Shown one piece after another: positions 29,753 to 40,350 of a DNA stretch of 64,000 nucleotides. The stretch lies in contig JYJJ01000052.1 in the NCBI GenBank assembly GCA_003263775.1, forward strand, positions 1 through 64,000. The letters are read 5' to 3'. A model generated the notes under the pieces. That model ran no database searches and was not told the origin of the DNA. It was given only the letters and a program-made list of their open reading frames with translations. Position 1 is the stretch's first letter; each line of letters starts with the position of its first letter. The DNA comes from Vibrio maritimus (lineage in GTDB: Bacteria > Pseudomonadota > Gammaproteobacteria > Enterobacterales > Vibrionaceae). The translations under genes and the position numbers were made by a program.

Positions 29753-29776
29753 CCTGAAAGCAGACTGGCTTTCAGG
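29753..29776 (+). other. Hairpin between pyrH and frr
   Basis: Nine-base arms CCTGAAAGC / GCTTTCAGG with a six-base loop, ending 23 bases before the frr start. There is no T-run, so it more likely affects RNA stability or frr translation than termination. Confidence 0.45.
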
Positions 29777-29799
29777 TTACTATTATTTAAGGTGATATT

Positions 29800-30357
29800 G
29801 TGATTAACGAAATCCAACAAGACGCTCAAGAGCGCATGGCAAAAAGTGTAGAAGCACTAAAAAACAACCTTACTAAAATCCGTACAGGTCGTGCACATCC
29901 AAGCCTTCTTCAAGGCCTTTCTGTTGAGTACTACGGTGCGCCAACGCCTCTTAACCAAGTTGCTAACGTTATCGCTGAAGATGCACGTACTCTAGCAATC
30001 ACGGTATTCGACAAAGAGCTAGCGCCTAAAGTTGAAAAAGCGATCATGATGTCTGACCTGGGCCTAAACCCAATGTCAGCAGGTACGGTTATCCGTGTTC
30101 CACTTCCACCACTAACGGAAGAACGTCGTAAAGACCTAGTTAAAATCGTTCGTGGCGAAGCAGAAGGTGGCCGCGTTGCTATCCGTAACATCCGTCGTGA
30201 TGCTAACGGCGAACTAAAAGCGCTACTTAAAGACAAAGAGATCTCTGAAGACGAAGATCGTAAAGCACAAGACGAAATTCAGAAAATCACTGACGCTGCT
30301 GTTAAGAACGTAGATGAGCTACTAGCAGCGAAAGAAAAAGAGTTGATGGAAGTCTAA
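29800..30357 (+). CDS. frr: Ribosome recycling factor
   Basis: Splits post-termination ribosomes together with EF-G. Length 185 residues, the usual size. Typical stretches: [20 protein letters not shown] near 15 and [19 protein letters not shown] near 105. Starts with GTG at 29800 behind TTAAGGTGATATT. Follows pyrH as in most proteobacteria. Confidence 0.96.
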   Translation: MINEIQQDAQERMAKSVEALKNNLTKIRTGRAHPSLLQGLSVEYYGAPTPLNQVANVIAEDARTLAITVFDKELAPKVEKAIMMSDLGLNPMSAGTVIRVPLPPLTEERRKDLVKIVRGEAEGGRVAIRNIRRDANGELKALLKDKEISEDEDRKAQDEIQKITDAAVKNVDELLAAKEKELMEV

Positions 30358-30384
30358 TTTTTCATCGATCGACTCTTGTGAAGG

Positions 30385-30412
30385 CGCTGTGCTGACAGCA
30401 CAGCGTTTTTTT
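30385..30412 (+). terminator. Terminator after frr
   Basis: Perfect CGCTGTGCT-GAC-AGCACAGCG hairpin followed by seven T. Confidence 0.93.
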
Positions 30413-30434
30413 ATGCTACTCTGTTCGTCCCGAT

Positions 30435-30440
30435 TATAAT
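30435..30440 (+). promoter_or_regulatory. -10 box very close to the uppS start
   Basis: A perfect TATAAT ends 11 bases before the uppS ATG, just after the frr terminator. If used, transcription would begin about 5 bases before the start codon. No good -35 box is visible, and no Shine-Dalgarno sequence precedes the ATG. Confidence 0.4.
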
Positions 30441-30451
30441 TACACTCTTTT

Positions 30452-31207
30452 ATGCAGAACTCAGACACCTTCAACGAAGCCCTCCCTAAACATATCGCGA
30501 TCATCATGGATGGTAATGGCCGTTGGGCAAAGTCCCAAGGCAAGCCTCGTGTTTTCGGGCATAAAAAAGGGGTTTCCGCTGTTCGTAAGACGATTGCAGC
30601 GGCGGCTAAGCTGAAGATTCAAGCTATCACCTTGTTTGCGTTTAGCAGCGAAAACTGGCGACGTCCGGAAGACGAAGTTGGTTTGTTGATGGAGCTATTC
30701 ATCACCGTTCTATCAAGTGAAATTAAAAAGCTCCACAAAAACAATCTAAGACTGCGTATTATCGGTGACAAGTCGCGCTTCAATGACAGACTACAACGGA
30801 AAATCGCAGAAGCGGAAGCTTTGACGGAGAGTAACACTGGTACGGTGATCAATGTTGCAGCAAACTATGGCGGCAAGTGGGATATCTTGCAAGCGACAAA
30901 AACCTTGGCCTCAATGGTGGAAAAAGGAGAGCTGAACGCATCAGATATCACTGAAGATATGATCAGTCAGCATGTCACTATGTCAGACTTGCCCGATGTA
31001 GACCTACTTATACGCACCAGTGGTGAATGTCGCATCAGTAACTTTATGCTATGGCAAATGGCTTATGCTGAAATGTACTTTATGGATGAGTACTGGCCAG
31101 AGTTTAACGAAGACACTCTCGTTAAAGCGATTACCTGGTTTGTTAACCGCGAAAGACGCTTCGGATGTACCGGGGAACAAGTCAAAGCGTTAATGGAAGC
31201 CAATTAA
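30452..31207 (+). CDS. uppS: Undecaprenyl diphosphate synthase (di-trans,poly-cis)
   Basis: Condenses eight isopentenyl units on farnesyl diphosphate to make C55-PP, the carrier for peptidoglycan and O-antigen. Length 251 residues. Motif [10 protein letters not shown] with the catalytic Asp at 20, [11 protein letters not shown] near 68 and [11 protein letters not shown] near 190; Cys stands where Gln or His is common in RTSGExR. The ATG at 30452 is not preceded by a ribosome site. It is followed at 12 bases by cdsA. Confidence 0.95.
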   Translation: MQNSDTFNEALPKHIAIIMDGNGRWAKSQGKPRVFGHKKGVSAVRKTIAAAAKLKIQAITLFAFSSENWRRPEDEVGLLMELFITVLSSEIKKLHKNNLRLRIIGDKSRFNDRLQRKIAEAEALTESNTGTVINVAANYGGKWDILQATKTLASMVEKGELNASDITEDMISQHVTMSDLPDVDLLIRTSGECRISNFMLWQMAYAEMYFMDEYWPEFNEDTLVKAITWFVNRERRFGCTGEQVKALMEAN

Positions 31208-31219
31208 GGACGATCTGAT

Positions 31220-32062
31220 TTGAAACAACGAATTATTACCGCCCTGATCCTAGCGCCGCTGGTGGTCTGGGGGATCTTTTCTTTACCACTATTGTGGTTT
31301 TTGGGCCTAGTTTCCGCAATTACTATGATTGGCGTTTGGGAGTGGGCTCAGTTTACTAAAACACCTTCTCGTTTACTTGCGATGTTGCCAACCGCTGGTG
31401 CATTGGTTGCTTCATTGGCTTTGGTGCCGTTTGATGTGGTGTCTCTCAATGCTGTCGCGCCCGCACATATTGCGATTCTTGGTATTGGGTTTGGTTGGTG
31501 GTTGATCGCGAGTGGACTTGCGATGACATACCCTCGATCTTCGGTACTTTGGGAGCGCTCTAACTTTCTTCGCCACTTGTTTGGTATCTTAACGCTCGTT
31601 CCATTTTTGTGGAGTATCGTTATTCTTCGTGGTCAGCACTACAACCTTGACCCTTACTATGGCTCTAAGCTGGTATTGTTTGTGTGCCTGATTGTTTGGG
31701 CCGCTGATAGTGGTGCTTACTTTGCTGGTAAGAGCATGGGTAAGCGTAAAATGGCGCCAAATGTTAGCCCGAATAAAACCATAGAAGGTTTACTTGGCGG
31801 CATCGCGGCAGCACTTATTGTCGCTTGGGGCAGTTCAACGATCTTTGACATCCAGTTTGCCAGCTTCACCAGCATGGCTATCATTACATTAGCAACAGTT
31901 GTGATTTCCGTATTGGGTGATTTGGTAGAAAGTATGTTCAAGCGCGTTTCGAAAATTAAAGACAGCAGCAACATCATACCAGGCCATGGAGGGGTGCTTG
32001 ATCGCGTTGATAGTCTGACAGCCGCCTTCCCAGTCTTTGCCCTCCTATATCTCGTGTTTTAA
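31220..32062 (+). CDS. cdsA: Phosphatidate cytidylyltransferase
   Basis: Integral inner-membrane enzyme making CDP-diacylglycerol from phosphatidate and CTP, the branch point of phospholipid synthesis. Length 280 residues with about eight hydrophobic segments. The signature near the C-terminus is present (SxGDLxES in ISVLGDLVESMFKR, then KDSSNIIPGHGGVLDRVDS). The start is TTG at 31220 (MKQRIITALILAPLV), with AAGGA ten bases upstream. Follows uppS as in other gamma-proteobacteria. Confidence 0.94.
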   Translation: MKQRIITALILAPLVVWGIFSLPLLWFLGLVSAITMIGVWEWAQFTKTPSRLLAMLPTAGALVASLALVPFDVVSLNAVAPAHIAILGIGFGWWLIASGLAMTYPRSSVLWERSNFLRHLFGILTLVPFLWSIVILRGQHYNLDPYYGSKLVLFVCLIVWAADSGAYFAGKSMGKRKMAPNVSPNKTIEGLLGGIAAALIVAWGSSTIFDIQFASFTSMAIITLATVVISVLGDLVESMFKRVSKIKDSSNIIPGHGGVLDRVDSLTAAFPVFALLYLVF

Positions 32063-32072
32063 TGTTCCAATG

Positions 32073-32100
32073 AGAGAGTGAGTTTGTCACTCTCTCTTTG
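32073..32100 (+). terminator. Terminator-like hairpin between cdsA and ispC
   Basis: GAGAGAGTGA / TCACTCTCTC with a five-base loop, followed by TTT. Probably partial, since ispC follows within 25 bases. Confidence 0.6.
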
Positions 32101-32123
32101 GTTTAACAGTGGTTGTAATTCGC

Positions 32124-33323
32124 ATGCAAAATCTCACCATTTTAGGTGCTACTGGCTCTATTGGCGCTAGCACTTTAAAAGTTGTCTCGGAAAACCCATC
32201 AGCTTTCAATATCTACGCGCTCGTAGGCGGGAGAAACGTCACCAAAATGGCCGAGCTGTGCGCTGCATGGCAACCTGAGTATGCAGTGTTGAGCGAAGAA
32301 GAAGATGCTAAGCAACTCAAGTCGTTACTTGTGCCCGGTGCTCGCACAAAAGTATTGTTTGGCGAGCAAGCTATGTGTGATGTTTCCAGCGCGAGTGAAG
32401 TGGACATGGTGATGGCTGCGATTGTTGGCGCTGCGGGTTTGATGCCAACACTTGCTGCAGTTAAGGCAGGCAAACGTGTACTGCTCGCCAACAAAGAAGC
32501 GCTGGTGATGTCAGGGCAACTGTTTATCGACGCTGTGCGAGAGCATGGCGCATCACTACTGCCTGTTGATAGTGAACACAATGCTATCTTCCAATGTTTA
32601 CCAGCCCATATTCAAACTAATCTTGGCCACTGCAATCTCAGTGACGCTGGCGTTAATCATATCCTTCTTACAGGTTCGGGCGGCCCTTTTCGCTACACTG
32701 ATGTGACAGAACTTCCGCATAAAACTCCGGCCGAAGCCATTGCGCACCCTAACTGGTCTATGGGGCCGAAGATTTCCGTCGATTCAGCGACGATGATGAA
32801 TAAGGGTCTAGAGTTTATTGAAGCACGTTGGCTGTTCAATACGTCCAAAGAACAACTCAAAGTGATTATCCATCCGCAGTCTGTCATTCACTCTATGGTG
32901 CAATACAATGATGGCTCCGTGTTGGCGCAGATGGGAGAACCAGACATGGCAACACCCATTGCTTACTCTATGTCCTACCCAGATCGTATTCCTGCTGGCG
33001 TGAAACCACTCGATTTTACTAAGGTTGGTGAGCTGACATTCCTTGAGCCAGATTATTCTCGCTATCCATGTTTGGCTTTGGCGATGGAGGCGTGTTTCGA
33101 AGGTCAGCATGCGACTACGGCCATTAACGCAGCAAACGAAGTTGCTGTGGAAGCATTCTTAGCAAAAAGCATTCGATTTACCGATATAAGCTCAGTAAAT
33201 GAACGTGTTATGTCGAAAGTCTGCGCATCAAATGAATTTAAACAATTGGATAACTTGGAAACTATTCTTGAGCTAGATAGAATGGCTCGCAGTTATGCAC
33301 GTGAGATAGTGCGCTCGTTTTAA
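32124..33323 (+). CDS. ispC: 1-deoxy-D-xylulose 5-phosphate reductoisomerase
   Basis: NADPH-dependent second step of the MEP isoprenoid pathway, feeding uppS. NADPH site [14 protein letters not shown] at the start, metal and substrate residues in [13 protein letters not shown] near 150, LTGSGGPFR near 185 and [11 protein letters not shown] near 232. ATG at 32124 (MQNLTILG) is preferred to an upstream GTG at 32109, because relatives start just before this motif; the ribosome site is weak for both. Length about 399 residues. Confidence 0.94.
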   Translation: MQNLTILGATGSIGASTLKVVSENPSAFNIYALVGGRNVTKMAELCAAWQPEYAVLSEEEDAKQLKSLLVPGARTKVLFGEQAMCDVSSASEVDMVMAAIVGAAGLMPTLAAVKAGKRVLLANKEALVMSGQLFIDAVREHGASLLPVDSEHNAIFQCLPAHIQTNLGHCNLSDAGVNHILLTGSGGPFRYTDVTELPHKTPAEAIAHPNWSMGPKISVDSATMMNKGLEFIEARWLFNTSKEQLKVIIHPQSVIHSMVQYNDGSVLAQMGEPDMATPIAYSMSYPDRIPAGVKPLDFTKVGELTFLEPDYSRYPCLALAMEACFEGQHATTAINAANEVAVEAFLAKSIRFTDISSVNERVMSKVCASNEFKQLDNLETILELDRMARSYAREIVRSF

Positions 33324-33385
33324 ATAAAATCTGTTTAACCTAAAGCGGTTTTATTTAAAGACCGGTTTTAGTAAGAGACCTTGTT

Positions 33386-34743
33386 ATGACTGAACTTTTG
33401 TGGAATCTGGCGTCCTTTATCGTCGCACTTGGCATTTTGGTGGCCGTGCACGAATACGGTCACTTCTGGGTGGCGCGCCGCTGTGGCGTGTATGTCGAGA
33501 AGTTCTCGATTGGTTTCGGTAAGTCAATCTGGTCTAAAGTGGGCAAAGATGGCACAGAATACAGTATTTCTCTGATTCCTCTCGGCGGCTATGTCAAGAT
33601 GCTCGACAGCCGTGTTGATGAAGTCTCTGAGGTTGATCACAAGTATGCTTTTGATAAAAAGCCTCTGTGGAAAAGAACAGCTATTGTAGGTGCAGGTCCT
33701 GCATTTAACTTCTTTTTTGCGGTTTTTGCCTATTGGTTGGTGTTTCTCATTGGCGTACCGGCGGTGAAGCCGGTCGTTGGCCAAGTCACTCCAAGCTCGA
33801 TTGCAGCGCAAGCTGGCCTTGAGTCTGGCATGCAAATAGTATCTGTGGATGGTAAACAGACTCTTGATTGGGAATCAGTCAACCTTGGGTTGGTGTCACA
33901 TATTGGTGATAACCAGATGACGATCACAGTGTCATCAGACAACCAAATAGGAATGGACAAAAAGTTAACACTTGATCTGCAATCGTGGAACTTTAATCCA
34001 GAAACAGAGTCTGCTATGGGGACGCTTGGTTTTACTCCGTTTACCCCTGAGATCAAGATGACCCTTGTCAACGTGAGTAAAGATGGTGCTGGCGCGCTTG
34101 CAGGCTTGCAAGCGGGAGATACCATTACGGCGGTTGATGGTGCACCGGTAAGCGAATGGCAGCAGGTGGTCGAGGCAATCCAGGGGAGTGCAAACACGGC
34201 ATTGCCTTTGACTGTTGAAAGACAAGGCGAAGCTGTTGATTTGACCTTGGTGCCAGGTTCAAGAGAGCTGGCAGACGGTTCGCTGATTGGTTTTGCAGGC
34301 ATCGCTCCGGATGTAGGAGAGTGGCCGGAAAGTTATCGCTTTGATCTGCAATATGGTCCTATTGAAGCAGTAGCAAAGCCGTCGTTAAGACCGGACAAAT
34401 AATAGAGCTCACCATCACTATGCTGAAGAAGCTTATTGTGGGTGATGTGGGGCTAAACAATCTGAGTGGACCTATTTCTATTGCCAAAGGCGCAGGTACC
34501 ACAGCAGATTATGGGCTGGTTTACTTCTTAGGCTTTTTGGCGCTGATTAGTGTCAACCTAGGGATCATCAACTTAGTACCACTACCAATGTTAGATGGTG
34601 GGCATTTGATGTTTTTTGCCATTGAGGCAGTGATAAGACGACCAGTACCAGAGAAAGTACAAGAAATGGGGTATCGAGTGGGAGGAGCTATTATCTTCTC
34701 ATTGATGCTCATCGCGATTTTTAACGATTTTACACGCCTTTGA
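33386..34743 (+). CDS. rseP: Site-2 protease RseP, frame broken once
   Basis: Inner-membrane zinc metalloprotease that cuts the anti-sigma factor RseA within the membrane and so releases sigma-E. The zinc motif HEYGH lies at residues 22-26 in the first transmembrane helix. Two PDZ domains follow (about 115-190 and 205-285), then [12 protein letters not shown] with the third zinc ligand. The frame breaks near 34375-34378; one added base (AAGGCC or AAAAGCC) restores [22 protein letters not shown]. Repaired length is about 452 residues, the normal size. It precedes bamA, as in E. coli. Confidence 0.94.
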
Positions 34744-34790
34744 TATCAGAATTCGGGCAGCAGTATTAGCAAGGAATAATTAGAGCAGGT

Positions 34791-37228
34791 ATGGCGATTA
34801 AGCATATTCTATTCGCATCTCTACTGGCGACGAGCGTGTCGGCGAATGGGGCTGAGGATTTTGTTGTACAGGACATTCGTATTGAGGGTTTGCAGAGGGT
34901 TGCACTGGGTGCGGCGCTGTTAAAAATGCCTGTGCGTATTGGTGACTCGATCGATAGCAAAGATATTTCAGAAATTATCAATGCTCTCTACCAGTCCGGT
35001 AACTTTGAAGACATTAAAGTACTGCGCGACAATGACGCACTGGTCGTTCGCGTTAAAGAACGTCCGACGGTTGCAAGTATCTCGTTCTCTGGCAACAAAG
35101 CCATCAAAGAAGAGCAGCTACAGCAAAACTTGGATGCATCGGGTGTGGTTGTTGGCGAGGCTCTAGATCGTACGACGCTGAGCAACATAGAGAAAGGTCT
35201 GGAAGACTTTTACTACAGCGTGGGTAAATACAACGCAAAAGTTCAAGCGGTAGTGACGCCTCTGCCTCGTAACCGTGCGGACTTGAAGTTCGTGTTTACT
35301 GAGGGTGTATCTGCGAAGATCAAGCAGATTAATTTCATCGGCAATACAGTATTCCCTGATGAAGAGCTCTTATCTCGATTCAACTTGAATGTAGATGTGG
35401 CTTGGTGGAACTTCCTAGCAGATGATAAGTACCAGAAACAGGTTCTAGCTGGTGATATTGAAGCTCTAAAATCATTCTATCTTGATCGCGGTTATCTAAA
35501 ATTCAAAGTCGATACAACACAAGTTTCTATCTCGCCAGATAAAAAAGGCGTATACATCACGTTGGGTATCGATGAAGGTGAGGCGTATCGAATTAAAGAT
35601 GTGAACTTCCGTGGTCAATTGATCGGTAAGCAAGCTGAATTTGAGGGTATGGTACCGTTTGCTGAGGGCGACACTTATAACGGCTCAAGCGTGACGGCAC
35701 TGGAAGAGAACATTAAGCGAGTGCTTGGTGAGTCTGGTTATGCTTACCCGCAAGTAAGAACCATTCCTGAGTTCAATGATGAGACCAATGAAGTCTCGTT
35801 GGTGATCAACGTTGAATCGGGTAACCGAATCTACGTACGTGATATCCGATTTACAGGCAACAACTCAACCAAAGATGAAGTACTGCGTCGTGAAATGCGT
35901 CAGATGGAATCCAGCTGGTTGAACTCAAAGTCGATTGAAACGGGTAAAAATCGTTTGAACCGATTGGGTTTCTTTGAAACGGTTGATGTACAAACCGTAC
36001 GAGTGCCAGGCAGCGAAGACCAAGTAGACTTGGTGTATGATGTGAAAGAAGCGAACTCTGGTAGTGTCAACTTTGGTGTTGGCTATGGTACTGAATCAGG
36101 TATCAGCTTCCAGGTTGGTTTGCAGCAAGATAACTTTGCAGGTTCAGGCGACCGAGTTGGTATCAGTGCGATGACCAACAAATACCAGAAAAACATTACG
36201 CTTGATTACCGCGACCCATACTGGAACCTTGACGGTGTCAGCTTAGGTGGTCAGATCTTCTACAACGAGTTTGAAGCATCGAAAGCGGGTATTATTGACT
36301 ATACCGACCAAAGCTATGGTGGTACGTTGACCTGGGGTTTCCCAGTTGATGAACTTAACTACCTTGAGTTTGGTGGTGGTTATACTCATAGCCGTCTTGG
36401 TAACATCAAAGAGTACGTGCAGATTGAGAAATTTCTACAAGCACAAGCGGGAAACCGCGATGCTGAAGGTAACTTGATCACCGACGATTTCCACCTGACA
36501 GCAGCCTGGACCCGTAACAATCTAAACCGTGGTCGTTTCCCTACAGCGGGCAACCATCAAAAACTTTACGGAAAAGTGACCGTACCTGGTTCGGATGTTC
36601 AATACTTCAAGGCACAATATGACGTCAGACAGTATTTTCCGATTACCCAAAGCCACAGCTTTACGTTATTGTTGAAAGGTCGTCTGGGTTACGGCAATGG
36701 TTATGGTCAAACGAATGGCAATGACAACTTACTACCGTTCTACGAGAACTTCTATGTAGGTGGTTTCTCTACTCTACGTGGTTTCCGTCAGAACTCGGTA
36801 GGTCCCAAAGCGGTTTATGACGATCCGAATGGCGGTGGTTGTGGTAACGTTGGCGGTAACAACCAATGTTACTCTGCGACTGAGCAGTCAGTGGGGGTAA
36901 CGCTGTCGCATTGGCGAGTGTTGAGTTGATTGTACCGACACCATTTGCATCGGATGAATTCCGTAACCAAATCCGTACTAGCTTGTTTATGGATGCAGCA
37001 AGCCTTTGGGATACCGAGTTCACTTACCTAGCACCAGATCCAAATATGCCAGGTAAGCAGTATTACTACGACTACTCGGATCCATCCAACTATCGTGCAT
37101 CGGTAGGTGTGGCAGTTCAGTGGATGTCTCCGATGGGACCTCTGGTGTTCTCACTAGCGACACCTGTTAAGAAGTTTGACGGTGATAAGACAGAAGCGTT
37201 CACCTTCACAATTGGTAATACATTCTAA
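34791..37228 (+). CDS. bamA: Outer-membrane protein assembly factor BamA, frame broken once
   Basis: Central beta-barrel subunit of the BAM complex that inserts outer-membrane proteins. A signal peptide ends near SANGA (about residue 20). Five POTRA domains span about 22-420 (first [17 protein letters not shown]), then a 16-strand barrel with the conserved [10 protein letters not shown] loop. The frame breaks in a G-run at 36893-36897; one more G restores [20 protein letters not shown] and the C-terminal strand ending FTFTIGNTF, with the terminal Phe required for barrel recognition. Repaired length is 812 residues. The protein is essential, so a real break is unlikely. Confidence 0.95.
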
Positions 37229-37230
37229 TT

Positions 37231-37251
37231 CTGTGGGACTTGCTCCCACAG
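37231..37251 (+). other. Hairpin between bamA and skp
   Basis: CTGTGGGA-CTTGC-TCCCACAG, eight-base perfect stem with no T-run, just after the bamA stop. A likely RNA stabiliser or partial stop inside the bamA-skp unit. Confidence 0.45.
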
Positions 37252-37290
37252 CGTAAGTAAATACAAGTTTTTTAAACAGAGGAATCGACC

Positions 37291-37800
37291 TTGAAAAATA
37301 TGATGAAAGCGGCTGGTCTTGGCCTAGTAATCCTTACCTCTTCAATGTTTGCAACAGCAGCAGAAGCGGCTCAGAAAATTGGCTACGTGAACACGCTACA
37401 AGTTTTCCAAGCGCTTCCACAACGTGAAGCAACGCTTCAAAAGCTACAAAACGAGTTCAAAGACAAAGCAGCTGAGCTACAAGCAATCCAAGCTGAAGCT
37501 ACCAAGAAAATGGAAAAGCTACAGCGTGACGGCGAACTGCTAGGTACTGAAGAAGTAGAAAAACTGCGTATCGAAATTGGTCAGCTTGATAGTAAGTACA
37601 AGATCAAAGGCCAAGCGCTAGAGAAAGATAGCCAACGTCGTGAAGCTGAAGAAAAGCAAAAGCTATTCAAAACTATCCAAGAAGCTGTTGAGAAAGTTGC
37701 TGAGAAAGAAGGCTACGACATGATCATCGACATTCAAGCGGTAGGCTACGCGAAAGAAGAGTTTAATATCTCAAGCAAAGTTATCGACTCTCTTAAGTAA
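37291..37800 (+). CDS. skp: Periplasmic chaperone Skp (OmpH)
   Basis: Trimeric chaperone that carries unfolded outer-membrane proteins to BamA. Length 169 residues with a signal peptide (cleavage after AEAA, about 25), AQKIGYVNTLQVFQALPQR at the mature start and long coiled-coil helices rich in Lys, Glu and Gln. Start is TTG at 37291, seven bases after AGAGGA; an ATG at 37300 is too far from that site. It follows bamA directly, as in most gamma-proteobacteria. Confidence 0.93.
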   Translation: MKNMMKAAGLGLVILTSSMFATAAEAAQKIGYVNTLQVFQALPQREATLQKLQNEFKDKAAELQAIQAEATKKMEKLQRDGELLGTEEVEKLRIEIGQLDSKYKIKGQALEKDSQRREAEEKQKLFKTIQEAVEKVAEKEGYDMIIDIQAVGYAKEEFNISSKVIDSLK

Positions 37801-37822
37801 TTAGTTAGCTAGTAGGAATAAC

Positions 37823-38854
37823 ATGACAGCATTGACGTTAGCACAGCTTGCTGAAATCACAGGTGGCGAATTACATGGTGATGGGAATGTTCAAATCCAC
37901 ACCGTTGCCCCTATGGATCGCGCCAGCGAAGGCGAAATTACGTTTTTAACCAACGTTAAGTACGCAAAGCATCTTGGTGAATGCCGCGCATCAGCGGTTA
38001 TGGTAAAAGCTTCTGAACTAGAACATTGTAAAACCAATGCTCTTGTTGTTGCTGACCCGTATGTTGCGTATGCAAAAGTCGCTCAAGCACTGGATAGTAC
38101 GCCAAGCCCAGCCTCTGAAGGCATTGCTGCTAGCGCGGTAGTATCCCCGGACGCAGTCTTGGGTAACAATGTCGCTATTGGCGCGAATGCTGTTGTAGAA
38201 GCTGGTGCAGAGCTGGGTGACAATGTGGTTATTGGTGCAGGTTGTTTCGTTGGTAAAGGTGCAAAACTTGGTGCTAATACCAAGCTTTGGGCTAACGTTG
38301 CCATCTATCATGATGTCGTGATGGGTTCGGATTGCTTGGTGCAATCAAGTACCGTTATTGGCTCTGATGGTTTTGGCTATGCTAACGAAAAAGGTGAGTG
38401 GATTAAAATCCCTCAGCTTGGCACGGTGAGAATCGGTAATCGCGTTGAAATCGGTGCTTGTACTACGATTGACCGTGGTGCCTTGGATGACACTATTATC
38501 GAAGATAATGTCATCATCGATAACCAGATGCAGATTGCCCACAATGTGCACATCGGATATGGCACAGCGATGGCGGGTGGTACTATTGTTGCTGGTAGTA
38601 CTAAGATTGGTAAATATTGCCAAATCGGCGGTGCAAGTGTGCTTAATGGTCACATTGAGATCGCTGATGGTGTTATCGTTACGGGTATGGGCATGGTAAT
38701 GCGCAGCTTGCCAGAGAAAGGCATCTACTCGTCCGGTATTCCTCTTCAGACTAACAAAGAGTGGCGTAAGACCGCGACTCGCGTTCATCGTATTGATGAG
38801 ATGAACAAGCGCCTAAAAGCGGTGGAAAAACTGCTCGAGCAGCAAGAGGATTAA
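37823..38854 (+). CDS. lpxD: UDP-3-O-(3-hydroxymyristoyl)glucosamine N-acyltransferase
   Basis: Third step of lipid A synthesis, adding the N-linked hydroxyacyl chain. Length 343 residues. An N-terminal uridine-binding domain is followed by a left-handed beta-helix built of hexapeptide repeats ([20 protein letters not shown] and following), with the catalytic His in [11 protein letters not shown] near 238, and a C-terminal helix. Follows skp by 22 bases. Confidence 0.95.
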   Translation: MTALTLAQLAEITGGELHGDGNVQIHTVAPMDRASEGEITFLTNVKYAKHLGECRASAVMVKASELEHCKTNALVVADPYVAYAKVAQALDSTPSPASEGIAASAVVSPDAVLGNNVAIGANAVVEAGAELGDNVVIGAGCFVGKGAKLGANTKLWANVAIYHDVVMGSDCLVQSSTVIGSDGFGYANEKGEWIKIPQLGTVRIGNRVEIGACTTIDRGALDDTIIEDNVIIDNQMQIAHNVHIGYGTAMAGGTIVAGSTKIGKYCQIGGASVLNGHIEIADGVIVTGMGMVMRSLPEKGIYSSGIPLQTNKEWRKTATRVHRIDEMNKRLKAVEKLLEQQED

Positions 38855-38876
38855 TTCTCTTACTCAGCTCAAACAA

Positions 38877-38904
38877 AAAGGCTCGCTTAAGGCGAGTCTT
38901 TTTA
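38877..38904 (+). terminator. Terminator after lpxD
   Basis: AAAGGCTCGC / GCGAGTCTTT with one G-T pair and a five-base loop, followed by TTT. Confidence 0.85.
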
Positions 38905-38943
38905 TGTGCGTGAACTTGGTTCAGGTTGAGCTTTGCTCCCTGA

Positions 38944-38973
38944 CTGACACTGCGGGGCATTTGGGTATATAAT
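38944..38973 (+). promoter_or_regulatory. Promoter of fabZ-lpxA
   Basis: CTGACA at 38944-38949 and TATAAT at 38968-38973 with an 18-base spacer, just after the lpxD terminator. It gives fabZ-lpxA an independent start inside the lipid A block. Confidence 0.7.
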
Positions 38974-39012
38974 GCCTCTAGATTAGCAAAGAATTGATAT
39001 AGGATTTTTACT

Positions 39013-39465
39013 TTGAGCACCGATACTAAAACTATGAACATCACTGAGATCCAGGAACTACTGCCACACCGCTACCCGTTTCTGCTTATCGACCGTGTGA
39101 CCGATTATCAAGAAGAAAAGTATCTGACCGCTATCAAGAACGTATCTGTGAACGAGCCGCAATTTACCGGTCACTTCCCACAGCTACCAGTCTTCCCAGG
39201 CGTATTGATCCTAGAAGCAATGGCACAAGCGACAGGCCTATTGGCATTTAAATCGTTTGGCGCACCAAAGGATAATGAACTGTACTACTTCGCAAGTGTT
39301 GATAAGGCTAAATTCCGCAAGCCAGTAGTACCTGGCGATCAGCTTATTATCGAAGTTGAATTTGTAAAAGAGCGTCGCGGTATTGCTGCCTTCAACGGTA
39401 CAGCAAAAGTTGACGGTGAAGTTGTTTGTTCAGCTGAACTGAAATGTGCTCGTAGAGAGTTTTAA
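39013..39465 (+). CDS. fabZ: 3-hydroxyacyl-ACP dehydratase FabZ
   Basis: Dehydrates beta-hydroxyacyl-ACP in fatty-acid elongation and competes with LpxA for hydroxymyristoyl-ACP. Length 150 residues, hot-dog fold, with the catalytic His in [21 protein letters not shown] (first part shown) and the following Glu. Start is TTG at 39013, behind AGGA; ATG at 39034 ([16 protein letters not shown]) is an alternative. It ends one base before lpxA. Confidence 0.94.
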   Translation: MSTDTKTMNITEIQELLPHRYPFLLIDRVTDYQEEKYLTAIKNVSVNEPQFTGHFPQLPVFPGVLILEAMAQATGLLAFKSFGAPKDNELYYFASVDKAKFRKPVVPGDQLIIEVEFVKERRGIAAFNGTAKVDGEVVCSAELKCARREF

Positions 39466-39466
39466 T

Positions 39467-40255
39467 ATGATTCATGAGTCTGCCACTATCCACCCGAGTG
39501 CTGTTATCGAAGGTAACGTGACTATCGGTGCTAATACCACTGTAGGACCATTTACCTACATTTCGGGTGATGTCACCATTGGTGAAAACAACGAAATTAT
39601 GTCTCACGTGGTGATCAAAGGTAACACTACGATCGGCAATGATAACCGTGTGTTTCCTCAAGCCATTATTGGTGAAGAGAACCAAGATAAGAAGTATGGC
39701 GGTGAAGATACGCGCGTTATCGTTGGTGATCGCAACGTTATTCGTGAGAGCGTACAAATTCACCGTGGTACTACTCAAGATAAAACACAGACCGTAGTCG
39801 GCAACGACAATCTATTGTGTGTGAATGCTCACATTGCCCATGATGTGATTGTTGGTAATCATACTCATATTGGTAACAACGCCATCCTTGGCGGCCATGT
39901 GACAGTGGGTGATTACGCTGGCGTAATGGCTTTGTCTGCGATTCACCCATTCTGTACGGTTGGTGCTTACGCTTATGTAGGCGGCTGCTCTGCAGTTGTT
40001 CAAGACGTACCTCCATACGTACTGGCTCAGGGTAACCACGCAACGCCATTTGGTCTAAACCTAGTTGGCCTTAAGCGCAATGGCTTTGAAAAACCAGAGC
40101 TTCGCGCGTTACAAAAAGCGTACAAAGAGATCTACCGTTCAGGAAAGACTCTGGCGGAAGTGAAGCCTGTACTTGAAGAAATGGCACAAGAGTGGAGCTC
40201 TGTGGGTCGCTTCGTTGAGATCTTGGAAGCCTCTGAGCGTGGCATTATTCGCTAA
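39467..40255 (+). CDS. lpxA: UDP-N-acetylglucosamine O-acyltransferase LpxA
   Basis: First step of lipid A synthesis. Length 262 residues. Beta-helix of hexapeptide repeats ([20 protein letters not shown]), catalytic His in [12 protein letters not shown] near 125, then the C-terminal helical domain with [12 protein letters not shown]. The ATG at 39467 lies one base after the fabZ stop, so translation is coupled. An in-frame codon at 39446 lies within fabZ and is rejected. Confidence 0.95.
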   Translation: MIHESATIHPSAVIEGNVTIGANTTVGPFTYISGDVTIGENNEIMSHVVIKGNTTIGNDNRVFPQAIIGEENQDKKYGGEDTRVIVGDRNVIRESVQIHRGTTQDKTQTVVGNDNLLCVNAHIAHDVIVGNHTHIGNNAILGGHVTVGDYAGVMALSAIHPFCTVGAYAYVGGCSAVVQDVPPYVLAQGNHATPFGLNLVGLKRNGFEKPELRALQKAYKEIYRSGKTLAEVKPVLEEMAQEWSSVGRFVEILEASERGIIR

Positions 40256-40276
40256 ATCCGTGCACGATTAAGCTGA

Positions 40277-40307
40277 AAAGATCGCCAGTCTAACTGGCGG
40301 TCTTTTT
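40277..40307 (+). terminator. Terminator after lpxA
   Basis: AAAGATCGCCAG / CTGGCGGTCTTT with one G-T pair and a five-base loop, followed by TT. It lies 40 bases before lpxB, so lpxB probably also has its own promoter or depends on read-through. Confidence 0.85.
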
Positions 40308-40350
40308 CTGTTTTAAGAAAACCATAAATTTGAGCAAGTAGGGAACATCA

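Noticed and set aside
34791..37228. Phase variation through the G-run in bamA, and likewise C/G runs in trmO and the DUF1853 gene
   Set aside because: The runs are only five or six bases long, and off-switching bamA would be lethal in known relatives; the same loss also occurs at GG and CC pairs in unrelated genes, which points to sequence error.
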